From: Rhodobacter capsulatus
Lineage (GTDB): Bacteria > Pseudomonadota > Alphaproteobacteria > Rhodobacterales > Rhodobacteraceae
Direction of reading: 5' to 3'
Assembly (NCBI RefSeq): GCF_003254295.1
Contig: NZ_QKZO01000014.1
Location: forward strand, 1-64,000
Length of the DNA: 64,000 bases
The position numbers and the translations under genes are program-made. Positions within the stretch are counted from its first letter, which is position 1. Each line of letters opens with the position of its first letter. The notes under the pieces were generated by a model, which saw only the letters and a program-made list of their open reading frames with translations, made no database searches and was not told the DNA's origin. Below are positions 1-8,517 of this stretch, piece after piece.

Positions 1-741
1 CCGTCCGGCCTGTTCGCCTCGGGCGAAATCGGCTGGGTCGAGCCGATGATCCCCGGCGTGACGCTGTTTCAGGATGCGGCCGGGACGATCCCGGTCACCG
101 CGGCGGGGCAGCCGGTGGGGCTGTCGAAATTCACCGCGGGCGGGCAGATCGGTTTCGTGCAGGCGACGGCGGCCAATCGCCCGATCTATCAGCTCGATGC
201 GCAGGGCCGCGGCTGTCTGGCCCATAACGGGCTCAACCAGTGGATGGCGGCGGCCGCGATCGCCTGGGGGTCGGACGAGGCCACGATCTGCGCGGGGGTG
301 CGCAAGCTGTCGGATGCGGCCCAGGGCGTCGTGTTCGAGACGGGCACAAACTCTGGCGGCGGCGGGGCGGAGAGCGGCGTGTTCGCGCTGCTGGCGCCGC
401 GGACCGCGGCCGATTTCGGAGTGAATTTCAAGGGATCGCAGATTTCTGCCGCGACCAGTGCCGGGCAGGCCGCGCCGAAAACGGTCGTCGTGACGGGCAT
501 CGGCAAGATCTCGGCGGACATCATCCGGCTGCGTATCAACGGCGTTCCGGACGCGCAATCTGCCGCGGATCAGGGCCTGGGCAGCTACGGCACCTATCCG
601 CTTTACGCCGGGGCGCGGGCCGGAACGGGGGTGTATCTGAACGGCGCCCGCTATCCGTCGGTGGGCCTCAACCGGTTGCTGACCGAGGCCGAGCTGGCGC
701 AGCTCGAGGCCTGGGTGAACGCACGCACCGGGGCGTTCTGA
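1..741 (+). CDS. Phage-like / lectin-like protein, C-terminal part (5' end outside window)
   Basis: The reading frame is open from base 1 and ends at TGA 739-741, so the start lies upstream of the window. The visible part is about 246 residues. It begins with GLFASGEIGWVEP followed by TLFQDAAGTIPVTAAGQPVG, a segment I know from phage-tail-associated and concanavalin-like proteins of alphaproteobacteria. There it precedes a jelly-roll-like domain with an NRPIYQ motif, also present here. The rest is rich in Gly, Ala and Thr and has no catalytic motif I recognise. No signal peptide can be judged because the N-terminus is missing. The next gene, on the same strand 208 bp downstream, is the giant octad-repeat protein. 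Function is unknown; a binding or structural role is an inference. Confidence 0.6.
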   Translation, partial: PSGLFASGEIGWVEPMIPGVTLFQDAAGTIPVTAAGQPVGLSKFTAGGQIGFVQATAANRPIYQLDAQGRGCLAHNGLNQWMAAAAIAWGSDEATICAGVRKLSDAAQGVVFETGTNSGGGGAESGVFALLAPRTAADFGVNFKGSQISAATSAGQAAPKTVVVTGIGKISADIIRLRINGVPDAQSAADQGLGSYGTYPLYAGARAGTGVYLNGARYPSVGLNRLLTEAELAQLEAWVNARTGAF

Positions 742-949
742 AGCCGCCCCGGAGGATCGCGACCCGACCGCGCCTGTCGCGCCCGCGCCGATCGGCAAGG
801 CGGCATTTTCCGCCCGGACATCGGCGCAAGCGCAACAGATTTAAGGCTTCTTTCACTCCCCTGACCGATGATCGGCGCGCGGCATTCCAGAACGGCGGTG
901 CCAGAAACAGATCCGGGCCCGCAGGGGCCCCTTCAGGGTGAGTGGCAGA

Positions 950-3900
950 ATGTCCCTTCTCAGCACGATGACGACGGCCGAAATCGCGGCGCTGTCGACC
1001 TCGGTCATGTCCGGTCTGACGACGGGCGATATCGTCGGCGTCAGCCCGGAGCAGATGCGGGCCCTGGGCGCGGCGCAGATCCAGGCGCTGTCGACTGCTT
1101 TCGTCTCGGGGCTGACGCCGCTGCAGATGCAGATGCTGACCACCGACCAGTTCGCCGCGCTGCTGTTTCCGCAGATCGCGGTGCTGAACACCGTCGCGCT
1201 GCGCGGCCTTTCGACCGAGGCGATCGTCGCGCTGACCACGGAACAGGCGGCCGCGCTGACCTCGGCGCAGGTCGCGGCGCTCTCGACGCTGCAGATCAGC
1301 GCCTTTGAAACCGCCGATCTGGCGATGCTGGGCGCGGATGCGATGCTTGGCCTGACCGCGACGCAGATGCGGGCGCTGGCCACGCGGCAGGTCGCGGCGC
1401 TCACCCTTGATCAGCTCAATGTGCTGACCGCGACCGCGGCCGCGGCCGTCAGTTCGGCGCAGCTTTCGGCCCTGAGCACGGCGCAGATCGCCGCGCTGAA
1501 CGAGCCTGCGGTGACCGCGCTGGGCACGGCGGCGCTGCGCGGGTTGGCGACAGAGGACATCGTGGCGCTGAGCGCCGATGCCGCCGCGGCCTTGACCGCA
1601 ACGCAGATCGCCGCGCTGAGCACCGAGCAGCTGGCGGCTTTCGAGACCGTCGATTTCGCGCATCTGAGCACCGCGGCTCTGGCCGGGCTGGGCTCGGCGC
1701 AGATCCGCAGCCTGTCCACCGACAAGCTGGCGGCGCTGGCGAGCGAGCAGATGGCGGGGCTCACGAGCAGCATGATCCAGGGTCTGGGCACCGATCAGAT
1801 CGGCGCCTTTTCGACGGCGCAGATCCGCGCGCTGGCCAGCCGGGCGGCGACGGCGCTGAGTTCGGCGCAGCTCTCGGCGCTCTCGGCCGCGCAGATCGGC
1901 GCCTTTTCCGGCGCGGCCTTCGCGGCGATCGGCACCGCCGCGCTGAAGGGACTTTCGACCGAGGACATGGCCGGCCTGAGCACGGTCGAACTTGCGGCGC
2001 TGACCGGGGCGCAGATGACGGCGCTGAGCACCGCGCAGCTGGGGGCGCTGGGCACGGCGCAGATCGCCGCGCTGTCCGAGGCGGCCGCCGAGGCGCTGAG
2101 TTCGGCGCAGATCGACGCTTTCTCCACCGCGCAGATCGCGGCTTTGGGCAGTTCTGCCTTTGCGGCGCTGGGCACGGCGGCGCTGCGGGCGCTGACGACC
2201 GAGGATATCGTGGCGCTGACCCAGGCGCAGGCGGCGGCGATGACCGAGACGCAGGTGGCGGCGCTGAGCACCGAACAGATCGCGGCGCTCGAAGTCGAGG
2301 ATTTCGCCCGGCTCTCGGGCGAGGCGGCGGCCGGGCTGGGCGCGGCGCAGATCGCGGCGCTGAAAGAGGCGCATCTGGCGGCGATGGGCACGGCGATCCT
2401 GGCGGGTCTGGGCAGTGCGGCGGTGGCGGGGTTCGGCACGGCGCAGATCGGCGCGCTTGGCACGGCGCAGCTGGCGGCGATCAGCGCGAGCGGCGCGGCG
2501 GGCCTGAGTTCGGCGCAGCTGGCGGCGCTGGAGACCGGGCAGATCGCGGCGCTGGCCACGGCGGCGATCGCCGGGCTGTCGACGGCGGGGCTGCGCGGGC
2601 TTTCGGCCGAGGATATCGCGGCGCTGACGACGGCGCAGGCGCGGGCGCTGAAATCGGCGCAGGTCGCGGCGCTGACGACGGCGCAGATCGCCGCCTTCGA
2701 GACCGAGGACATGGCGGTGCTCGGGTCGGCCGCGCTGTCCGGGCTGGGCTCGGCGCAGGCGCGGGCGCTGAGCACGGCGCAGATCGCGACGCTGGGCACG
2801 GCGCAGATCGCGGGGCTGGGCAGCGCGGCGGTTTCGGGGCTGAGCGCGACACAGATCGGCAGGCTGAGCACCGCACAGATCGGCGCGCTCTCCAGCCTTG
2901 CGGTGGCCGGGCTCGGTTCGGCGCAGGCGGCGGCGCTGAGCACGGCGCAGGTCGCGGCGCTGGCCTCGGCGACGGTGGCGGCGCTGGGCACGGCGGCGAT
3001 CCGCGGCCTTGGGACCGATGACATCGTGGCGCTGACGACGGCGCAGGCGGCGCGTCTGGGCTCGGTGCAGATCGGCGCGCTGACCAGCACGCAGATCGCG
3101 GCCTTCGAGGCGGGCGATCTGGCGCAGATCAGCGCGACGGCACTGGCCGGGCTCGGCTCGGCCACGATTGCCGGGCTGTCGGGCGCGCAGATCGGGGGGC
3201 TTTCGACGCGGCAGATCGCGGGTCTGACGAACACCGCGATCCCGGGTCTGAGCGCGACGCAGATCGGCGCCTTCGGCACCGCGCAGATCCGCGCGCTTTC
3301 CAGCAGTGCAGTGCGCGGGCTGACCTCGGCGCAGATGGCGGCGTTGAGCACGACGCAGCTGGCGGCGCTGAACACGGCCAGCCTGACGGCGCTGAGTGCC
3401 AATGCGATCAAGGGCCTCGGCACCGATGACATCGTGGCGCTGACGACGGCGCAGGCGGCGGCGCTGGGTTCGACGCAGCTTCTGGCGCTGTCCAGCACGC
3501 AGGTGGCGGCGCTGGAGACCGCCGATCTGGTGCGGCTCGGGGTCGAGGCGTTGGCGGGCTTCGGTTCGACCCAGATCAAGGGGCTGTCGACGCGGCAGAT
3601 CGCGGCCCTGCTGGCCGATCAGGTCGCCGCCCTGTCGCAGGAGGCGGTGACGGCGCTGGGCACGGCACAGCTGGCCAGCCTTGGCACCGATCAGGTCGCG
3701 GCGCTGGCCAGCACCGCGGTCGGCGGGCTCGGCTCGGCGCAGATCGCGGCGCTGACCACGGCGCAGATCGCCGCGATCGCCACCGACAGCTTTGCCGCGC
3801 TGGCCAGTGGCGCGCTGAAAGGGCTTGCGACCGGCGACATCGTCGCGCTGACCGGCGATCAGATGGCGGCGATGACCTCGCAACAGGTGGCGGCGCTGAG

Positions 3901-6900
3901 CACGGCGCAGCTTGCCGCGATCGAGGTCGAGGATCTGACCCGGCTTTCGACGACGGCGCTGGCCGGGCTCGGCTCGGCGCAGATCAAATGCCTGAGCGGC
4001 GCGCAGATCGGCGTCCTTGGCGCCGATCTGATCGCCAGCCTGTCGAGCGCGGCGATTGCCGGTCTGACCACCGGCCAGATCGCCGGGCTGACCGCCGATC
4101 AGATCGCCGCGCTGTCGAGCAGCGCCGCCGGGGCGCTGAGTTCGTCGCAGATCGCGGCGCTGGACACGGCGCAGATCGCGGCTTTCAGCACGGCGGCGAT
4201 GGCGACGCTGGGCACGGCGGCGCTCAAGGGGCTGAGCGGCGCGGCGGTGGCGGCGCTGAGCGGCGATCAGGTCGGCGCGATGACCTCGACGCAGGTCGCG
4301 GCGCTGAGTTCGCAGCAGATCGCGGCGCTGGAAGCGGGCGATCTGGCGCGGCTGACCACCACCGCGATGCCGGGGCTGGGCTCCAATCAGGTCAAGGGCC
4401 TGAGCCTGACGCAGATGGCGGCGCTTGGCACCGAACAGGTGGCCTGCCTGAGCAGCACGGCGCTGGGCGCGCTGTCGACGGCGCAGGTGGCGGCGCTGGC
4501 GGGCGATCAGCTGGCGGCGCTTTCGGCGGGCGGCGGCGCCGGGATGGGCTCGGCGCAGATCGCCGCCCTTTCCACCGCGCAGATCGCCGCGCTGTCGACG
4601 GCGGCGCTTTCGGCGCTGAGCCCCTCGGCGCTGGCGGGCCTTGGCACGAATGACATCGTCGCGCTGACCGCCGAGGCGGCGGCGGCGCTGATGTCGCGCC
4701 AGATCGCCGCCCTGACGACGACGCAGATCGCCGCCTTCCAGACCGAGGATCTGGCGCAGGTGGCCACCACCGCGATCCGGGGCCTGACCTCGGCGCAGGC
4801 GCGGGTGCTCTCGACGGCGCAACTGGCCAGCCTTTCGGCCGATCAGGTCACCGCGCTGTCCAGCGGCGCGCTGTCGGGGTTGAGCACGGCGCAGATCGCC
4901 AGCCTCTCGCTGGAGCAGCTGGGCGCGCTCTCGGCCACCGCCGCGCGCGGGCTGAGCGCGGCGCAGCTGACGGCGCTGGGCACGGCGCAGGTCGCGGCGC
5001 TGTCGACGGCGGCGGTCGGCGGGCTGGGCACCGCCGCGCTGGCCGGGCTGGGCACAAATGACATCGCCGCGCTGGAGGGCGAGGCGGTGGCGGCGCTGAC
5101 CTCGACCCAGATCGCGGCTTTCAGCACGGCGCAGATCCGCGCCATCGACACCGCGGATCTGGGCCAGCTGGGCACGCTGGCGTTGCAGGGCCTGAGCTCG
5201 GATCAGATCGTCGGGCTGAGCACGGCGCAGATCGCGGCACTGAGCCTTGCGCAGGTGGCGCGGCTGAGCACGGCGGCGGTTCTTGGCCTCGGCACGGCGC
5301 AGCTGGCGGGGTTCACGGTCGAGCAGATCGGCGCGTTTTCGGCCACCGCGGCCCGGACGCTGAGCGCGACGCAGGTGGCGGGTTTCGACACGGCGCAGAT
5401 CGCGGCGTTGGGCACGGCGGCGGTGGCGGCGCTGACGACGACGGCGCTGGCGGGGCTGGACACGGCGGACATGGCGGCGCTGAACGATGCGGCGGTGGCG
5501 GCGCTGACCTCGGGGCAGCTGGCGGCCCTGACCTCGCGCCAGGTCGGCGCGCTCGAGATCGACGATTTCGGCCGCCTCTCCAGCGCGGCGATGGCGGGCT
5601 TTGGCGCGGCGCAGGTGGCCGGGCTGGGCACGGCGCAGATCGTCGCGCTGGGGGCGACGCGGATCGGGCAGCTGGGCACGGCGGCGATCGCGGCCTTTTC
5701 GACCGGGCAGATCGCCGCCCTGTCCACCGCTCAGGCGCGGGCGATTTCCGGCGGCGCGGCGCGCGGCTTCAGCGCCGCACAGGTGGCCGCCTTCACCACC
5801 GAGCAGATCGAGGCGCTGAGCACGGCGGCGGTGGCGGCGCTGGGCACGGCGGCGTTGGCCGGGCTGGCAAGCGAGGATATCGTGGCGCTGACCACGGCGC
5901 AGGCGGCGCGTCTGACCTCGGCGCAGATCGGCGCGCTCACCACGACGCAGGTCGCCGCCTTCGAGACCGAGGATCTGGCGCAGATCGCCCCCTCGTCGTT
6001 GCGGGCGTTGGGCTCGGCGCAGCTTGCCGCCTTCTCGACGCGGCAGGTGGCGGCGCTGTCGACCGGGGCGATCGGCGCGCTGAGCACGGCCGCGCTGAAG
6101 GGGCTCGGCACGAATGACATCGTCGCCCTGACCACGGCGCAGGCGGCACGGCTGAGCGCGGCGCAGATCGCAGCGCTGAGCACGGCGCAGATCGCGGCGC
6201 TGGAAACCGCGGATATCGCCCAGCTTTCGGTCTCGGCCATGGCGGGGTTCGGGACCGCGCTGATGCCAGGCCTGAGCACGGCGCAGATCCGCGCCCTGAC
6301 CACGGCGCAGATCGCGCGGCTGACCGGCGCGGCGATTGCCGGGCTGACGACGCGGCAGATCGCGGCGCTGAGCACGGCGCAGGTCGCGGCGCTGTCGAGC
6401 GCGGCGGTCACCGCGCTTGGCTCGGCGCAGCTGGCGGCTTTCGGCACGGCGCAGATCGCGGCGCTGGGCAGCGCGGTCATTCCGGCGCTGACCACGGCGG
6501 CGCTGCGCGGGATGGAAACCGCCGATGTCGCCGCCCTGACCGGGGCGCAGGTCGCCCGGCTCGGCTCGGCGCAGATCCGGGCGCTGTCGGCGGCGCAGAT
6601 CGCCGCCCTTGACGCCGCGGATGTGGCGCAGCTTGCGCCCGTGGCGATGGCGGGGATCGGCGCGGCGCAGATGGCGGCCTTTGACACCGCGCAGATCGCC
6701 GCGCTGACGGAAATGCAGATGGCGCGGCTTGGCTCGGCGGCGATCGCGGGCCTCGGCGTGCCGCAGATCGCGGCGATGACGACCGCGCAGATCCGCGCCA
6801 TCGCCGCCGCCGCGGCCGCCGCTTTCGGCTCGGCGCAGCTTGCGGCCTTCGAGACCGGGCAGATCGCCGCGCTGGGCACCGGCGCGCTGGCGGGCCTGGG

Positions 6901-7795
6901 CACGGCAGCGCTGCGCGGCCTCTCGACGGCGCAGATCGCGGCCCTGACCACGGCGCAGGCACCGGTTCTGAGTTCGACGCAAATCGCCGCGCTGAGCACC
7001 GCGCAGATCGCCGCCCTTGAGGCCGAAGATCTGGCGCGGCTCTCGGCGACGGCCTTTGGCGGCCTCGGGTCGGGTCAGCTTGCCAGCCTTGACACCACGC
7101 AGATCGCCGCGATTTCCGCGACACAGATCGCCCGGCTGACCGCCACGGCGATCACCGGCCTGACCACGGCGCAGGCGGCGGCGCTCTCGACCGATCAGGT
7201 GCGCGGCATTTCGGCCAGCGCGATCCGTGCGCTCGGCTCGACGCAGGTCGCCGCGCTCTCGACCGATCAGATCGCCGCAATCGGCACCGCGGCGCTGGCC
7301 GCGCTCTCGACCACGGCGCTGCGCGGGCTTGGCACCGATGATGTGCGCGCGCTGACCACGACGCAGGCCGCAAGCCTGACGTTGAGCCAGGTGGCGGCGC
7401 TGAGCACGGCGCAGGTGCGGGCGCTGGAGGCGCAGGATCTGGCCCGGATCAGCGCCGCGGCGATCGTCGGCCTTGGCACGGCGCAGATCGGCAGCCTGGC
7501 CAGCGCGCAGGCGGCAGCGCTGATGACCGCGCAGGTCGCCAGCCTGACCACGGCGCAGATCCATGCGCTGAGCACCGCCGCCGTCACGGCGCTGTCGACG
7601 GCGGCGATCCGCGCCCTGCGCACGACGCAGATGGGCGGCTGGACCACCGCGCAGATCGCGGCCTTCACGCTGGATCAGATCGTCGCGCTGGAAACCGCCG
7701 ACATCCGGGCGCTGACCGGAATTCAGGTCGCCGCCTTTACCGAGACGCAGCGCGACGCGATGACGGCGGCGCAGATCGCGGCGCTGTCGCTTTAA
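950..7795 (+). CDS. Giant octad-repeat protein, 2281 aa
   Basis: No known function. After a six-residue leader (MSLLST) the protein is an unbroken run of 284 octads of the type L-[STG]-[TS]-A-Q-[IV]-A-[AG], ending in LSL. The octads group into modules of 17 (136 aa), recognisable by a [LI]-x-x-x-[AG]-[LI]-[RKA]-G octad followed by a T-[ED]-D-I-V-A octad, with an acidic F/L-E-x-x-D octad at position 6. Almost no aromatic, Cys or Lys residues occur. There is no signal peptide, membrane segment or RTX motif. S/T at octad position 2 and Q at 5 suggest an N-capped short helical turn per octad and so a long solenoid; this is inference. ATG 950 is preferred (GGTGAG at 937-942); GTG 938 would add four residues. 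The stop overlaps the convergent GNAT gene in TTAA. Candidates are a surface or adhesin-like scaffold or a phage-derived fibre. Confidence 0.85.
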   Translation: MSLLSTMTTAEIAALSTSVMSGLTTGDIVGVSPEQMRALGAAQIQALSTAFVSGLTPLQMQMLTTDQFAALLFPQIAVLNTVALRGLSTEAIVALTTEQAAALTSAQVAALSTLQISAFETADLAMLGADAMLGLTATQMRALATRQVAALTLDQLNVLTATAAAAVSSAQLSALSTAQIAALNEPAVTALGTAALRGLATEDIVALSADAAAALTATQIAALSTEQLAAFETVDFAHLSTAALAGLGSAQIRSLSTDKLAALASEQMAGLTSSMIQGLGTDQIGAFSTAQIRALASRAATALSSAQLSALSAAQIGAFSGAAFAAIGTAALKGLSTEDMAGLSTVELAALTGAQMTALSTAQLGALGTAQIAALSEAAAEALSSAQIDAFSTAQIAALGSSAFAALGTAALRALTTEDIVALTQAQAAAMTETQVAALSTEQIAALEVEDFARLSGEAAAGLGAAQIAALKEAHLAAMGTAILAGLGSAAVAGFGTAQIGALGTAQLAAISASGAAGLSSAQLAALETGQIAALATAAIAGLSTAGLRGLSAEDIAALTTAQARALKSAQVAALTTAQIAAFETEDMAVLGSAALSGLGSAQARALSTAQIATLGTAQIAGLGSAAVSGLSATQIGRLSTAQIGALSSLAVAGLGSAQAAALSTAQVAALASATVAALGTAAIRGLGTDDIVALTTAQAARLGSVQIGALTSTQIAAFEAGDLAQISATALAGLGSATIAGLSGAQIGGLSTRQIAGLTNTAIPGLSATQIGAFGTAQIRALSSSAVRGLTSAQMAALSTTQLAALNTASLTALSANAIKGLGTDDIVALTTAQAAALGSTQLLALSSTQVAALETADLVRLGVEALAGFGSTQIKGLSTRQIAALLADQVAALSQEAVTALGTAQLASLGTDQVAALASTAVGGLGSAQIAALTTAQIAAIATDSFAALASGALKGLATGDIVALTGDQMAAMTSQQVAALSTAQLAAIEVEDLTRLSTTALAGLGSAQIKCLSGAQIGVLGADLIASLSSAAIAGLTTGQIAGLTADQIAALSSSAAGALSSSQIAALDTAQIAAFSTAAMATLGTAALKGLSGAAVAALSGDQVGAMTSTQVAALSSQQIAALEAGDLARLTTTAMPGLGSNQVKGLSLTQMAALGTEQVACLSSTALGALSTAQVAALAGDQLAALSAGGGAGMGSAQIAALSTAQIAALSTAALSALSPSALAGLGTNDIVALTAEAAAALMSRQIAALTTTQIAAFQTEDLAQVATTAIRGLTSAQARVLSTAQLASLSADQVTALSSGALSGLSTAQIASLSLEQLGALSATAARGLSAAQLTALGTAQVAALSTAAVGGLGTAALAGLGTNDIAALEGEAVAALTSTQIAAFSTAQIRAIDTADLGQLGTLALQGLSSDQIVGLSTAQIAALSLAQVARLSTAAVLGLGTAQLAGFTVEQIGAFSATAARTLSATQVAGFDTAQIAALGTAAVAALTTTALAGLDTADMAALNDAAVAALTSGQLAALTSRQVGALEIDDFGRLSSAAMAGFGAAQVAGLGTAQIVALGATRIGQLGTAAIAAFSTGQIAALSTAQARAISGGAARGFSAAQVAAFTTEQIEALSTAAVAALGTAALAGLASEDIVALTTAQAARLTSAQIGALTTTQVAAFETEDLAQIAPSSLRALGSAQLAAFSTRQVAALSTGAIGALSTAALKGLGTNDIVALTTAQAARLSAAQIAALSTAQIAALETADIAQLSVSAMAGFGTALMPGLSTAQIRALTTAQIARLTGAAIAGLTTRQIAALSTAQVAALSSAAVTALGSAQLAAFGTAQIAALGSAVIPALTTAALRGMETADVAALTGAQVARLGSAQIRALSAAQIAALDAADVAQLAPVAMAGIGAAQMAAFDTAQIAALTEMQMARLGSAAIAGLGVPQIAAMTTAQIRAIAAAAAAAFGSAQLAAFETGQIAALGTGALAGLGTAALRGLSTAQIAALTTAQAPVLSSTQIAALSTAQIAALEAEDLARLSATAFGGLGSGQLASLDTTQIAAISATQIARLTATAITGLTTAQAAALSTDQVRGISASAIRALGSTQVAALSTDQIAAIGTAALAALSTTALRGLGTDDVRALTTTQAASLTLSQVAALSTAQVRALEAQDLARISAAAIVGLGTAQIGSLASAQAAALMTAQVASLTTAQIHALSTAAVTALSTAAIRALRTTQMGGWTTAQIAAFTLDQIVALETADIRALTGIQVAAFTETQRDAMTAAQIAALSL
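968..7783 (+). repeat. Nested coding repeat: 24-bp octads in 408-bp modules
   Basis: The coding region is 284 tandem 24-bp units with consensus close to CTGAGCACGGCGCAGATCGC plus GGCG. Module borders by my parse: 968, 1184 (14 octads), 1520 (17), 1928 (10), then nine 17-octad modules starting at 2168 with 408-bp steps to 5839, 5840 (10 octads), three 17-octad modules 6080-7303, and a last 20-octad module 7304-7783. The two short modules each lack exactly seven octads. Confidence 0.9.
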
Positions 7796-8517
7796 GCGGC
7801 CGCCGCGGGCCGGTCGAGCAGATAGCGGCAGCTCTGGCGGTCGAAGCCGGTGATCGCCAGACCCGCGGCAAAGGCCTCTTGCAGGGCGGCGCGCAGGCGC
7901 ATCCGTTCGGCCAGGGCGCGGGCCGGATCGGCCTGCAGGAGCGCGTCGATATCGGCGGGGATCCCGGCTGTGGCCGCGGTCTGCGGCGCGGGCGACGGCT
8001 GGCCCGCGGCCCGGGCGACGACCCACGGCGCATCGAGCTGCCAGACCGCCATCACCCGGTCCGAGGGCAGGCCCGCATTGATCCCCGGCATCGGCCCGTA
8101 ATAATCGGGCAGATACTCCTGCGCCCTCGCCCCCAGCACCGCGATGTTCAGCCCGGCATTGATCGCGCGCAGGGGATCATAGGTCCAGCGCACCAGCCGG
8201 ATGCCGCGCGCCAGACACCAGTCGCGCTGGAACCATTTCAGCCGCGCCCCCAGCCCCAGACCGCGCGCCTTTTGCGACACCGCCAGCCGGTGCGAATGCT
8301 GCACCCCGGGCGTGGCGCTGGGGAAACCGAAGAGAAACCCCAGCATCTGATCGCCCGCAAAGGCCCCGGCCACCAGCGCGCCTTCGTGCTGAAGCGCCAG
8401 CATGATGTCGCTGTTGTCGGGCCGCTCGCCCTCGCCCCAGACCTCGACCTGAAAGCGCTCGGCCTGTTGCAGCTCGGCGACGCCCGCAAGCTCGCGCAGG
8501 ATCACCGCGGCGGTCAT
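7792..8517 (-). CDS. GNAT-family N-acyltransferase (COG3375-like)
   Basis: A 241-residue protein of the GNAT superfamily. It would transfer an acyl group from acyl-CoA to an amine in the cytoplasm. The central segment HSHRLAVSQKARGLGLGARLK is the acetyl-CoA-binding motif A (V-x-x-x-x-R-G-x-G-x-G/A). The preceding GDQMLGFLFGFP strand and the later WTYDPLRAINAGLNI are typical of the COG3375 group. Its ATG overlaps the stop of the enolase-superfamily gene by ATGA, so the two are probably translated together. Acyl-CoA transferases of this type occur with N-succinylamino acid racemases in pathways converting D- to L-amino acids, which makes an amino acid N-succinyltransferase a reasonable guess. 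Its stop codon shares TTAA with the end of the octad-repeat gene. The substrate is not shown by the sequence. Confidence 0.75.
   Translation of the reverse strand: MTAAVILRELAGVAELQQAERFQVEVWGEGERPDNSDIMLALQHEGALVAGAFAGDQMLGFLFGFPSATPGVQHSHRLAVSQKARGLGLGARLKWFQRDWCLARGIRLVRWTYDPLRAINAGLNIAVLGARAQEYLPDYYGPMPGINAGLPSDRVMAVWQLDAPWVVARAAGQPSPAPQTAATAGIPADIDALLQADPARALAERMRLRAALQEAFAAGLAITGFDRQSCRYLLDRPAAAA

Noticed and set aside
968-7783. CRISPR-like or satellite repeat
   Set aside because: The 24-bp repeats have no spacers and are perfectly in frame as coding octads.
668-8026. A 2452-codon open frame on the minus strand opposite the octad-repeat gene
   Set aside because: It is rich in Arg, Asp and Gln, the shadow of the GC-rich repeat in another frame. 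The plus-strand frame has the ordered octads, a ribosome-binding site and a sensible end.
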